From positions 310,001 through 374,000 of the forward strand of contig CAZBRD010000001.1 in NCBI GenBank assembly GCA_964494205.1: 64,000 bases of DNA. The letters are read 5' to 3'. Shown here piece after piece: positions 24,411-33,907 of the stretch (position 1 is the stretch's first letter; each line of letters opens with the position of its first letter). Origin of the DNA: JBBTCX01 sp964494205 (GTDB taxonomy: Bacteria > Planctomycetota > Phycisphaerae > UBA1845). The notes under the pieces are model-generated. The model saw only the letters and a program-made list of their open reading frames with translations. It was not told the DNA's origin and ran no database searches. A program made the translations under genes and the position numbers.

Positions 24411-26813
24411 ATGCTGATCTCCCTCAACTGGATTCGTGATTTCATCGACCTTCCCGCCGACCTCGACCCGCGCGCGCTGGCTGAGAAGTTCACGCGCACG
24501 ACGGCTGAGGTTGACGGCGTCCACGAAATCAATGTTGGTGCGGTTGGCTTGATCGCAGCCAAGGTCGAATCAGCAACGCCCGTGCAGGGATCCAGCAACT
24601 TGCGCCTCGTCACGCTCAACATTGGTCAGGGTAAGACAGTCGAGACGATCTCTGCTGCACCGGTCATCCACGTGGGGCAGCATGTCGTCTATGCACCGGT
24701 CGGCGCGAAAGTGTCAGCCTATGGCACGATCAAGGCTGCGACCGTCGCGGGGCGGAACAGCTCCGGCATGATCCTTCCGGGCGAAGCCATCGGCATCGAG
24801 CTGGCTTCGCAGGAAGCGATTTTCCTTGGCGAGGAAATTGAAACCGGCGCGGAGTTGCCGACTGATCTATTCAACGATTGGGTGATCGAGATTGACAACA
24901 AGTCGATCACCCATCGCCCCGATCTCTGGGGTCACTATGGCATCGCCCGCGAAATAGCCGCCATCCTGCGGCTACCTCTCAAGCTATACCCGCTCGATTC
25001 AATGGATCATTACAAGCTTGGCGGCTTGCCCGATGTGCCCATTACCATCGCCGATGCGAAGGGCTGTCGGCGATACAGCGGCATGGTCGTCACCGACGTT
25101 CCGTCGCGCCCAGCGCCTTTGTGGATGCAGCTTCGCTTGGGTCACGTTGGTCTGCGACCGATCACCGCGCTCGTCGACCTGACCAATTACATCATGCTCG
25201 ACCTCGGCCAACCGATGCACGCGTTTGATGCCGACAAGGTCGATCGAATAGAGGTCGCTCGTGCTAAAGAAGGGGAAAAATTCCGCACGCTCGACGGTTT
25301 CGAGCGCACGCTCATGGCTAACGACCTGATGATCCAATGCGGTGGGAAGTCGATCGCACTCGCAGGCGTCATGGGCGGCGAAAACACGGAAGTTTCAACA
25401 GGCACGACGAAACTGCTGCTCGAATCCGCCAACTTCGACCCAGCGACGATTCGCAAGACCGCCAGTCGCCTCGGGCTGCGCACCGACGCCAGCGCCCGCT
25501 TCGAAAAATCGCTCGACCCCAACCACACGGTGATGTCGATCCAGCGATTCCTGACACTCGCCCAACCACTCTGGCCGAAGATGAAACCGTTGTCGAAGCT
25601 CTCCGACGCATACCCACGACCGCTTGAGCCCGTGACGGTGAAGGTAAGCCTGCCACACGTCAGCCGTGCGCTGGGACGCGAGATGTCAAAGGACGAAACA
25701 ACGCGAACACTCACACCGCTCGGATTCAAAGTGTCAGGTAATGACACCGAGTTATCTATTGATGTGCCGTCGTATCGCGGCACCGGTGATGTGTCGATCG
25801 AAGTTGACATCGTCGAAGAGCTGGCCCGCTGCATCGGTTTCGACACCATCGCACCGGCCATGCCCCGCGTCAGTGTCCGCCGCGTCGACGTCAACCCGAT
25901 CCACGAACTCGAGCAGAAGACCCTGCACTATTTTTCGACCGTGCGTAATTTCAACGAAATCCACGGCTACATCTGGTACGACGAACGCTGGCTAAAGCAA
26001 ATCGGCTTTTCGGCGGGCACCTGTTTCGAGCTTAAGAACCCCGCAGCCGAGGGTTGTCAGTACCTTCGTCAAACGCTGATGCCCGGCATGTTGGCAGCCG
26101 CCGTCAAGAATCGCTTTTACTTTCCCGCGTTCTCGCTGATCGAAGTCGGCAGCGTATTCGACCCGAACGCGAATGGCGACAAAGAGACGAGGCATGCGGG
26201 CTTGATCATGGCCAAGCGCGCCCGCAAAGCAGACGATGAACTGGCTGACTCACTGAAACAGGCAATAACCGGCTGGGCTGCGAATCGATTCAATCAGCAG
26301 GTTAGGTTTGTCCCGCCAACGAAAACCAACGAAACGCCATGGGCAGACGGCGGTCGAACGTCAGCCATCAGTATCGCCAATCGAATTGTCGGGCAGATCG
26401 GTATTGCTCCATTGGCGCTTCGTCGCGCAATGGACGAGCACCTGTCAGCCTGGTCGATTGCGTGGGCCGAAATCACGCTCACCGATCTCGTAAATGTGCC
26501 TGCTCGCGTGTCTCGCCTTGGAACAATCCCGGCCTATCCACTTGTTGATCTCGACGTGTCATTGCTTATTCAGAAGTCGACACGCTATGCCGAAGTCGCG
26601 CAACGACTGTCCGAGTTCAGGCACCCGCTGCTCAGGAACGTCCATTATCTCGGGCATTACGAAGGCGGTTCGATCGCAGCCAATCAGCGAAGCCTGACGT
26701 TTCGGGCTGTCCTCGGTGATGATACGCGAACGCTTACTGAGAAAGACGCGAGCGAGTTCCGTACGACGTTCGAAACCTACGTCAAACAATCCGGATACCA
26801 GATTCGCCAATGA
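24411..26813 (+). CDS. pheT: Phenylalanyl-tRNA synthetase beta subunit
   Basis: PheT supplies tRNA binding, editing and the structural partner of PheS. The 800-residue length is normal. In order there are an EMAP-like tRNA-binding domain (about 40-150), the B3/B4 editing domain (about 215-385, with the TDAS-type segment), B5 (about 405-470, with the conserved VEEL segment) and the C-terminal FDX-ACB anticodon-binding domain (about 705-800). The ATG directly abuts pheS, so translation is likely coupled. Confidence 0.97.
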   Translation: MLISLNWIRDFIDLPADLDPRALAEKFTRTTAEVDGVHEINVGAVGLIAAKVESATPVQGSSNLRLVTLNIGQGKTVETISAAPVIHVGQHVVYAPVGAKVSAYGTIKAATVAGRNSSGMILPGEAIGIELASQEAIFLGEEIETGAELPTDLFNDWVIEIDNKSITHRPDLWGHYGIAREIAAILRLPLKLYPLDSMDHYKLGGLPDVPITIADAKGCRRYSGMVVTDVPSRPAPLWMQLRLGHVGLRPITALVDLTNYIMLDLGQPMHAFDADKVDRIEVARAKEGEKFRTLDGFERTLMANDLMIQCGGKSIALAGVMGGENTEVSTGTTKLLLESANFDPATIRKTASRLGLRTDASARFEKSLDPNHTVMSIQRFLTLAQPLWPKMKPLSKLSDAYPRPLEPVTVKVSLPHVSRALGREMSKDETTRTLTPLGFKVSGNDTELSIDVPSYRGTGDVSIEVDIVEELARCIGFDTIAPAMPRVSVRRVDVNPIHELEQKTLHYFSTVRNFNEIHGYIWYDERWLKQIGFSAGTCFELKNPAAEGCQYLRQTLMPGMLAAAVKNRFYFPAFSLIEVGSVFDPNANGDKETRHAGLIMAKRARKADDELADSLKQAITGWAANRFNQQVRFVPPTKTNETPWADGGRTSAISIANRIVGQIGIAPLALRRAMDEHLSAWSIAWAEITLTDLVNVPARVSRLGTIPAYPLVDLDVSLLIQKSTRYAEVAQRLSEFRHPLLRNVHYLGHYEGGSIAANQRSLTFRAVLGDDTRTLTEKDASEFRTTFETYVKQSGYQIRQ

Positions 26814-27814
26814 TCCAAAAACGAAAAAATGAAACCGGGTGGCACGGTCAAGCCAAAGCGCTTGCTTTGCTCATTCTCATCGCGTTTCTCCCCGGCTGCT
26901 CTCAGCTCATGGGTCCTAACGTCCCGCAGGAGATCGCGAAACTGACCGAACCGGAAACCGAGCGCGAGTACCTTTTGTACAAGCCGCTTAGCTACAAGGC
27001 CTCCGAGAAATGGCCTCTGATCATCGTCTGTGCCGGTGGAATTGCCGGCTCGCCCAAGTCCGAAATCGGTCACTGGGCCGAGCTTGCCGAATCGCGCGGC
27101 TTCGTCGTCGCCGCACCGACCTTCAAAGGAAAGCGCAACCCGGACGCTGAAAAGGGCGACAAAAAACTGCTCAAAATCCTCGACGATGAAAAGCACATTC
27201 TCGGCGTCGTGCAGCATGTTCGCGCGGGCCACAATATTTCAAACGACCGCGTCTTCATTCACGGTTGGTCCAACGGTGCTATTCCCGCTCTCTACGTCGG
27301 TCTTAAGCATCCAGAGATCTTTCGCGCCATCAGCGTAGCCAACCCCCCGTATGACCCCGGCGCGATTCCCATTCCCGAAACAGCCATTGATCATTACCAG
27401 CCGGTCAATCTGGTATATCAACAAGCCGACATGGTCGTTGGGAAAAAAGGAAAGCAGCTTCGCGATTGGCTGCGAAGCATCGGCGTCGCCCTCAAAGACG
27501 AAGTCACGGGCAAAGTGAAGTCGGAAGATGTGGCGCGCTTCATAAGTTTCTACGAAGATGTTATTCGCAAGACGGCGTGGATTCGCGTGACCTCTGCGAA
27601 GACCGGCACAAAGAACCCGCTCGAACTGCGTTTCAAAGCCCATACGATCGATGAACCGACGAGTTATCGCTGGGATTTCGGTGACGGCGACAGTTCGCCC
27701 GTGGCTGAACCGATCCACGCTTTTGCCAAGCCGGGCAGCTACCGAGTCACGCTGACGCTTCAAGGCCTACGCAACGGACCACACGAGCGCGTGCTCAGCG
27801 TGAGCGTGCCGTAA
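26810..27814 (+). CDS. Lipoprotein with alpha/beta-hydrolase domain and C-terminal PKD domain
   Basis: The protein has a lipoprotein signal ending in FLPGC (Cys30), then an esterase-like alpha/beta-hydrolase domain with the nucleophile elbow GWSNG (residues 152-156, Ser154), and a C-terminal PKD/Ig-like domain (about 255-334, with WDFGDGDSSP and the late FAKPGSYRVTLTL). It is predicted to sit in the envelope and act on an ester or to bind a polymer. The substrate is unknown. The ATG overlaps the pheT stop as ATGA, which is unusual for a secreted enzyme next to a tRNA synthetase. Confidence 0.75.
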   Translation: MIQKRKNETGWHGQAKALALLILIAFLPGCSQLMGPNVPQEIAKLTEPETEREYLLYKPLSYKASEKWPLIIVCAGGIAGSPKSEIGHWAELAESRGFVVAAPTFKGKRNPDAEKGDKKLLKILDDEKHILGVVQHVRAGHNISNDRVFIHGWSNGAIPALYVGLKHPEIFRAISVANPPYDPGAIPIPETAIDHYQPVNLVYQQADMVVGKKGKQLRDWLRSIGVALKDEVTGKVKSEDVARFISFYEDVIRKTAWIRVTSAKTGTKNPLELRFKAHTIDEPTSYRWDFGDGDSSPVAEPIHAFAKPGSYRVTLTLQGLRNGPHERVLSVSVP

Positions 27815-27854
27815 GAACCCCGCGCGATTATTGTCATCTCAAGAGTGAATAAGC

Positions 27855-27882
27855 CAACAGAATTAGATCTGTTGTCGGTTTT
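27855..27882. terminator. Hairpin between the convergent esterase and cytochrome genes
   Basis: CAACAGA (27855-27861) pairs with TCTGTTG (27868-27874) over a six-base loop, followed on the plus strand by TCGGTTTT. It could end transcription of the convergent genes on both sides. Confidence 0.5.
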
Positions 27883-27886
27883 GTAG

Positions 27887-29794
27887 TCACTTGTCCTCCT
27901 GTTTTGTCGATGCCGCCTTGATCCACTTCGCAATCATCAGACGTTCTTCTTCGCTCAGTTGATCAGCAAAGGCAGTCATCATCGCCGGTTCGCGGCCCTT
28001 GGTGCTGTATTTCATTTCATGGCCGGGGTCGGCGATCATGTCCGCGATCCATTTGGTGGAGCCATAGCCAAAAAAGTCAGGAGCGCGGGTCGTGCCGCGG
28101 CGCTTGCCTTGGTAGCTGTGACACTCGTTGCAGACGGTCATGAAGAACTCTTTGCCACGGTTGGTCATGGCATCATCGCGAACAGTTGAGCCTGCCTCAC
28201 CTTGGCTGGCTTCAACTTCGAGATAGGCGGATACGGCGTCAAAGTTCGCAAACAACTCACCGCGATCGTTCTCGTTTTCGTTCTCTTCGAGTTGCTCGGT
28301 GATCCACTTCTTCATTCGGGTGTGGGCCGGGTCGCCGTCGGGGTTCTTCATCAGGCCGAAATGTCGCGGATTCATTGGATCAGTGAGCAGCGAGCGTGTC
28401 CATTCACTCGTGCCGAAGCCCTTCAGGTCGGATGATGTCGCGGGCTCGGTCGGAACATTTCCCAGCCCGTCGTGACCGCCGAAGCGATGGCACGCGGCGC
28501 AATTCGCTGCAAACAAGTCGGCTCCGCGAAACAAGTAGTCGTTGGCCATGAGCTCGAGCGGACCAGCAGGCGAGATGCCCTGCTCGGCTGCCAATTGTAG
28601 GGCTCGTTTGGCGGTGGCGGTCGCGCGATCGCGCTTGCGATTGAAGTCCCACGCGCGAAGCACTTGTTCCTCTGCCGCATCGAGCCGAGCGCCGCCCGCG
28701 CGCTCAGCCAGGATTCCTTCGACGGTGCTCTTGGCGGGATCGCTATCATCGCGAATCGCCAGCACGGTCAGCGAGGCTGCACCTGCTAGGAGGAACAGTA
28801 CAAATGTTGTTGATAGAAAATGCGCAATTCGCGCCGGGAGCACCTTGTCGATCAGCGGCAAGCAAAAGAGCAGGGACCCGATGATCGCCGGCACGCCTAT
28901 CGCGCCAATGCGCTCCATGTCCGGGCCTTCAAAAAGCTTGAGCATCTGGAACAGAAACAGGAAATACCATTCCGGCCGCGCAGGGTAATCGGAAGCGGTC
29001 GGGTCTGCTGGTGCGTCGAGCAGGGGCGAGCCGACTGCATAGTGCGTGTAGAACACCATCCCCAATAGTGCCACGAATATGACACCCGCAGCCACCGTGT
29101 CGCGCCAGGCCTGGTCGGGCCAGAAATTGCCAACCGATTTATCAGCATCCTTGGGCGAAAACGTCACGCCATGTTTGCGAAACAGCGCCAGATGCGCGAT
29201 CGCCAAAACGATCGCCGCCGCCGGAAGAATCATCACGTGCAGCGTGTAGAATCGCGTCAGCGTGGCGTGGCCGTAGTCCTCGCCGCCGACCACGATGCGT
29301 TGCAGCGAGCCCCCGACAATCGGCGTCAGCTCCATGATGTTCGTCGCAACTTTGGTGGCCCAATAGCCTTTTTGGTCCCATGGAAGCAGGTAACCCGTCA
29401 GCGATAGCCCGAGCACGACACCGAGCAGCGCCAGCCCAATCCACCAGTTGAACTCGCGCGGGGCGCGATAAGCTTTGGCAAAAACAACTTGCAGGATGTG
29501 CAGCGGCAACAGCACAACCATCGCCTGCGACCCGAAATGGTGCAGCCCGCGAATGAGCCAACCGAGCGTCATCTGCGTCTGGATGTACCACACGCTCGAC
29601 CAGGCGGTGGTAGCGGAGGGGCTGTAAGCGGTCATCAGCAGAATGCCGGTGACAACTTGCAACGCGAACACGAACAGAAGTGCGCTCCCCCACACGTATC
29701 GCCACTTCGCCCCGCCCGGGATGGCTTCAAAAAATAAATGGCGGATGAGTGGTCGAAGGCTGGTGCGGGAATCGATCCAATCGAGCAACTTCAT
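27887..29794 (-). CDS. Cytochrome b fused to two c-type cytochrome domains
   Basis: The 635-residue protein joins a full cytochrome b core (about residues 1-345, about eight membrane helices) to a C-terminal region with two heme c sites, CAACH (432-436) and CNECH (555-559). The putative heme b ligands are His85/His99 and His186/His201. These spacings of 14 and 15 are like cytochrome b6 rather than mitochondrial cytochrome b. The quinol-site PEWY is at 274-277. It is predicted to sit in the inner membrane as part of a quinol:cytochrome c oxidoreductase. No Rieske protein gene is next to it in this window, so the partner must be elsewhere or absent. Confidence 0.9.
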   Translation of the reverse strand: MKLLDWIDSRTSLRPLIRHLFFEAIPGGAKWRYVWGSALLFVFALQVVTGILLMTAYSPSATTAWSSVWYIQTQMTLGWLIRGLHHFGSQAMVVLLPLHILQVVFAKAYRAPREFNWWIGLALLGVVLGLSLTGYLLPWDQKGYWATKVATNIMELTPIVGGSLQRIVVGGEDYGHATLTRFYTLHVMILPAAAIVLAIAHLALFRKHGVTFSPKDADKSVGNFWPDQAWRDTVAAGVIFVALLGMVFYTHYAVGSPLLDAPADPTASDYPARPEWYFLFLFQMLKLFEGPDMERIGAIGVPAIIGSLLFCLPLIDKVLPARIAHFLSTTFVLFLLAGAASLTVLAIRDDSDPAKSTVEGILAERAGGARLDAAEEQVLRAWDFNRKRDRATATAKRALQLAAEQGISPAGPLELMANDYLFRGADLFAANCAACHRFGGHDGLGNVPTEPATSSDLKGFGTSEWTRSLLTDPMNPRHFGLMKNPDGDPAHTRMKKWITEQLEENENENDRGELFANFDAVSAYLEVEASQGEAGSTVRDDAMTNRGKEFFMTVCNECHSYQGKRRGTTRAPDFFGYGSTKWIADMIADPGHEMKYSTKGREPAMMTAFADQLSEEERLMIAKWIKAASTKQEDK

Positions 29795-30004
29795 ATCGAG
29801 AGCTTACCTGCCTTGGCCATGTCTGAACAATAACCAGAAGCGCTTGAACGATTGCCCTGATTCGTTGGCATGTCGTGCGCTACATCGATAGGATATTTAT
29901 GTTCCATGGACGAGACTTACTTGCACATTAGGTTCTCGTTGCGTAGACGGTGAAACCGCCTTTCCCATTGCAAGTTGGTCCAGTAGTTAAAAAAGGTCTG
30001 CTCG

Positions 30005-31762
30005 ATGACTAAGCGATACAGTGACGCGGGTATCCCACAACTTTCCACGCTTCTCCTGGTATCAGTCATGTTTTCTGGAGTCAGCGTTACCATGGTGCAT
30101 GGTGAGGAACCCAAGTCCTCGAGCAGGTTGATTGAGGAACTTGATAGCCAAGATCACACCATTCGAAAAAACGCCAGGAAGGAACTGGCTAACCGCGGCG
30201 CTACAGTGGTCGGCGACCTTGCGATGGCACTTAAGAGCGCGGACGCAAGCACGCGCGTCGAAGTCGCCGATATACTTTGGAAAATCGGTCCGGAAGCTCT
30301 ACCAGCGCAAGGAGCACTTCTTGTTGCCTTGAGCGATCCTGATGAAAACGTAAGCGTCGCCGCCGCTCACGCACTGTGGTACATAGGTCCCACCCAAGAG
30401 GCCACGACAAAGCTGATCGAAGCCCTGAATCACTCAAATGCACATGTGCGCGGTTTCGCCGCGCGGGCGCTCGGAAAGATCGGTCCGGCGGCCCATGAGG
30501 CGGTTCCACTTGTGATGGCTATGCTTGCTGACCCGGATGACACCGCCAGGCGAAACGCTGCGTTCGCACTGCCAGAGATGCATCCCCACCAAGATCAACT
30601 TGTTCGCGACCTTTTCAAGCATCTGAAAGAGGACCAGGACTACGACAACGAAGACTTCAGGACTGCCTGCCAGCACGCTGGCAAGGACTCAGTCGCATTT
30701 CTTGAGCAATCGCTTGAAGACAGCACGCCGCGTATTCGGCGAATGGCCATACAAGTCCTCGGAAGCATGCGAGATAGCGCCAAGAGCGCATTGCCAGCCC
30801 TCGTTCGCAGTTTGAAGGATGAAGACCCAAGTGTGCGAAGAAGAGCAATCTTCGCTCTGTGCGATATCGGCCCGGAATCGCACGAGGCACTTCAAGCGGT
30901 GATACAGACCCTCGAGAGCGACGATCCGGATGTTCGTCGGTCTGTCATTTGCGCCATAGGAAAAATGGGGTCGAATGCATCGACGGCGGTTTCAATTCTG
31001 ATCCGTGCGATAAAGGACGAGGACGTAGGTGTGCGAATCCAGGCAGCCGGAACGTTTTGGATGATCGAGCCAGATATCCAGGTCGCAGTCCCAGCGCTGA
31101 TTGGAGCTTTAAGTGATCCCGATGGAAACGTGCGATCCCAGGCTGCTTGGTCTCTGGACAATTTAGGTGCAGACCGCGTCCTTCCCTATTTGATTGAAGC
31201 TTTGAAAGTCGAACAAGGCAGCAATTACGGGCAGGTCGCGAAGGTCATCGGTGATTTTGAATCCGAGGCCACGCCGGCAATACCGGCTCTCGTGAGAATT
31301 TTGGGTGACTCCCGAAGATATGTGACCGACGAGGTCGTTGATGCATTATGCAAGATTGGCGGTGCAGCCACGGTTACTGCTCTACAGGAAATACTGCGAG
31401 ACGAGGACAAAGACACCCGAATTCAGGCGCTGCGGATTCTGGGTAGATTGGGAGCGGAAGCGGCTTCGGCAGCGCCGAGCGTCAAGGACTGTTTGCTGGT
31501 CTACCTAGGAAACATACAAGAGCTTTCAACCGCTCAAGCAGCGGCCAACACACTCGACCGAATAGGAGTGGACGCAACGGAGATTCTGATTGCAGCCCTT
31601 AAGGATGCTCAACCCACAGTGCGCAGCCGCGCTGCCTGGTTACTTGGCGGAAGGGGAGAGCAAGCCGCAAAAGCGATTCCGGCGATCGAGGGTCTCTTGA
31701 AGGACAGCGACGAACACGTTCGCGAAACAGCTGCCGCGGTCTTAGAGCGAATCAGGAAATAG
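30005..31762 (+). CDS. Secreted HEAT-repeat protein
   Basis: The 585-residue protein has an N-terminal signal-like stretch (about residues 14-34), then about 13 PBS-lyase/HEAT repeats to the end, in which motifs such as DEDPSVRRRAIFALCDIG recur. There is no catalytic domain. Such solenoids are protein-binding scaffolds. It is divergent from the cytochrome gene, with 210 bases between. Whether it is secreted, anchored or simply periplasmic is not shown. Confidence 0.8.
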   Translation: MTKRYSDAGIPQLSTLLLVSVMFSGVSVTMVHGEEPKSSSRLIEELDSQDHTIRKNARKELANRGATVVGDLAMALKSADASTRVEVADILWKIGPEALPAQGALLVALSDPDENVSVAAAHALWYIGPTQEATTKLIEALNHSNAHVRGFAARALGKIGPAAHEAVPLVMAMLADPDDTARRNAAFALPEMHPHQDQLVRDLFKHLKEDQDYDNEDFRTACQHAGKDSVAFLEQSLEDSTPRIRRMAIQVLGSMRDSAKSALPALVRSLKDEDPSVRRRAIFALCDIGPESHEALQAVIQTLESDDPDVRRSVICAIGKMGSNASTAVSILIRAIKDEDVGVRIQAAGTFWMIEPDIQVAVPALIGALSDPDGNVRSQAAWSLDNLGADRVLPYLIEALKVEQGSNYGQVAKVIGDFESEATPAIPALVRILGDSRRYVTDEVVDALCKIGGAATVTALQEILRDEDKDTRIQALRILGRLGAEAASAAPSVKDCLLVYLGNIQELSTAQAAANTLDRIGVDATEILIAALKDAQPTVRSRAAWLLGGRGEQAAKAIPAIEGLLKDSDEHVRETAAAVLERIRK

Positions 31763-31850
31763 GTGACAGTACGTGAAATAGTTAGATCGTTCACCTGTGC
31801 GGAGTTGTGGTTACACAATATGCGAACGTCGTCCTTCTTGTGTTTACTTC

Positions 31851-33824
31851 TTAGAAAACTGCCCTGTACTGCTCCAGCGCCTCCGGATTCGCCAGCGCAT
31901 CCTTATTCAGCACCGGCTGACCGTGGATCATGTTGGCGACCGCCAGTTCGACTTTCTTGCCGCTGATTGTGTACGGGATAGCTGTTACCTGTTTAATGTG
32001 TTTAGGCACGTGCCGCTTGGTGGCACCTTCGGCGATGCGATTTTTGATTTTGTTGATGAGTGCATCGTCTAGCTTGGCACTGTCGCGCAGCACAACGAAC
32101 AAGCAGACCTCTACGTCGGCGTCGGCTGTGTTCTTGCCCACCACGATGCTGTCGACGATTTCAGGCAACTGCTCGACTTCGCGGTAGATCTCAGCCGTTC
32201 CGATGCGAACGCCGCCGGGGTTGAGCGTGGCGTCGCTGCGGCCATAGACGATCACGCCGCCGCGCTCGGTGATCTCCACAAAATCTCCATGTCGCCAGAC
32301 GTTCGAATAATGCTCGAAATAGGCCCCACGATATTTTTTCCCGTCAGGGTCATTCCAGAAATAGATCGGCTGCGACGGAAACGGCGAGCGGCAGACCAGC
32401 TCCCCCTTCTGGCCGACGACGGGCTTCGCGTCGGCGTCAAAGGCATGAATATCCATGCCCAGCCCCTTGCACTGAATTTCGCCCGCATACACCGGCAGCA
32501 TCGGATTGCCGAGCATGAAGCAACTGATGATGTCCGTGCCGCCGCAGATGCTCGAAAGCTGCACGTCCGGTTTCACCTCGCGATAGATCCAGCGGAAGTT
32601 CTCGATCGTCAGCGGCGAACCGGTTGAAAGCACGGCGCGAAGTTTGGACAGGTTATGTTCCTTCGCGGGATGAATCTCCGCCTTCTCACTCGCAGCCACG
32701 AACTTCGCGCTGGTGCCGAACACGCTGATGCCCAATCGCTCCGTCATTCGCCACAGGTGTCGCGGGTCGGGGTGGAACGGGTTGCCCTCGAAGAGAACAA
32801 CGGTGGCGCCGACGCCGAGCGCACTCACTAGCCAGTTCCACATCATCCAGCCGCACGTAGTAAAATAGAAAATGACATCGTCGCGACGCAGGTCGCTGTG
32901 CAGCATCAGCTCCTTCATGTGCTGCAACAACGTGCCGCCGTGGCCATGAACGATGCACTTCGGCACGCCCGTGGTGCCCGACGAATACATGATGTAAAGC
33001 GGGTGATCGAACGGCACGCTTTCGAATGAAAGATGACCCGACTTGAAGCCGTCACCGTCCCAAATCACAGCCTTCGGTACCGAGTCGACATTCGGCTTGT
33101 CGTTCAGGAAGGGCACAACAACAACGGATTGGATACTCGGAATTTTCGCGACGATGCCGCGCACGCGTTCCAGCGAATCGATGGGCTTTCCGCTGTAGGA
33201 ATAGCCGTCGGTTGCAAAAAGCACTTTCGGCGCGATCTGCCCAAATCGATCGAACACGCCGTCGATGCCAAAATCAGGCGAGCACGATGACCAGATTGCT
33301 CCCAGGCTCGTCGTCGCCAGCATCGCGATGATGGCTTCAGGTATGTTTGGCAGATATCCGCCGACACGATCGCCGCGCCCGACGCCAGCACTCTTCAAAA
33401 ACGCCTGACAGCGTGCCACCTGGCCATGAAGTTGCCGATAGGTAATCGATCGAGTGCGGCCAAGCTCGTCTTCCGATTCGATGGCGACTCGTTCGTCGTT
33501 GAATCGCAGTAGGTGTTCCGCGAAGTTCAGATTAACGCCCGGGAACCATTTCGTGCCCAACATGCCGCTGCCCTGCGTGACGTACTGCACGGGCGTATGC
33601 GTCTTAATCTGGGCGAGTCGAAGCATCTCGTGCCAGAATCGCTCGCGGTTGGTCACCGACCACTTGTGCAGGTTTTGCCAATCGGGCGTGAAACCGTAGC
33701 GCTTAGCCATAGCGATCATGAACGCGTGCATCTGCGAGTGCTTGATTCGTTCTTCAGATGGTTGCCACAGTAGCTCGGCGACAGCAGGAGCAGTTGGCGA
33801 GATAGATGTTTCCGTGTCGTGCAT
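31851..33824 (-). CDS. aacS: Acetoacetyl-CoA synthetase
   Basis: This 657-residue AMP-forming ligase converts acetoacetate to acetoacetyl-CoA. The P-loop is MYSSGTTGVPKCIVHGHGG, and the family blocks NFAEHLLR, AIWSSCSPDFG, CGWMMWNWLVSAL, LSSICGGTDI and the C-terminal TISGKKVE (catalytic Lys) match AacS rather than Acs, as does the length. It links ketone bodies or polyhydroxybutyrate breakdown to CoA metabolism. The start ATG is 84 bases from the dprA stop. Confidence 0.94.
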   Translation of the reverse strand: MHDTETSISPTAPAVAELLWQPSEERIKHSQMHAFMIAMAKRYGFTPDWQNLHKWSVTNRERFWHEMLRLAQIKTHTPVQYVTQGSGMLGTKWFPGVNLNFAEHLLRFNDERVAIESEDELGRTRSITYRQLHGQVARCQAFLKSAGVGRGDRVGGYLPNIPEAIIAMLATTSLGAIWSSCSPDFGIDGVFDRFGQIAPKVLFATDGYSYSGKPIDSLERVRGIVAKIPSIQSVVVVPFLNDKPNVDSVPKAVIWDGDGFKSGHLSFESVPFDHPLYIMYSSGTTGVPKCIVHGHGGTLLQHMKELMLHSDLRRDDVIFYFTTCGWMMWNWLVSALGVGATVVLFEGNPFHPDPRHLWRMTERLGISVFGTSAKFVAASEKAEIHPAKEHNLSKLRAVLSTGSPLTIENFRWIYREVKPDVQLSSICGGTDIISCFMLGNPMLPVYAGEIQCKGLGMDIHAFDADAKPVVGQKGELVCRSPFPSQPIYFWNDPDGKKYRGAYFEHYSNVWRHGDFVEITERGGVIVYGRSDATLNPGGVRIGTAEIYREVEQLPEIVDSIVVGKNTADADVEVCLFVVLRDSAKLDDALINKIKNRIAEGATKRHVPKHIKQVTAIPYTISGKKVELAVANMIHGQPVLNKDALANPEALEQYRAVF

Positions 33825-33907
33825 GATGGTCAGTGTGTCGCCCTGTTGAAATCAAGGCCGCTCCCTCGCGGTCGCGGTTCGGATTATTCGTCTTAATAAC
33901 TTTGGGT

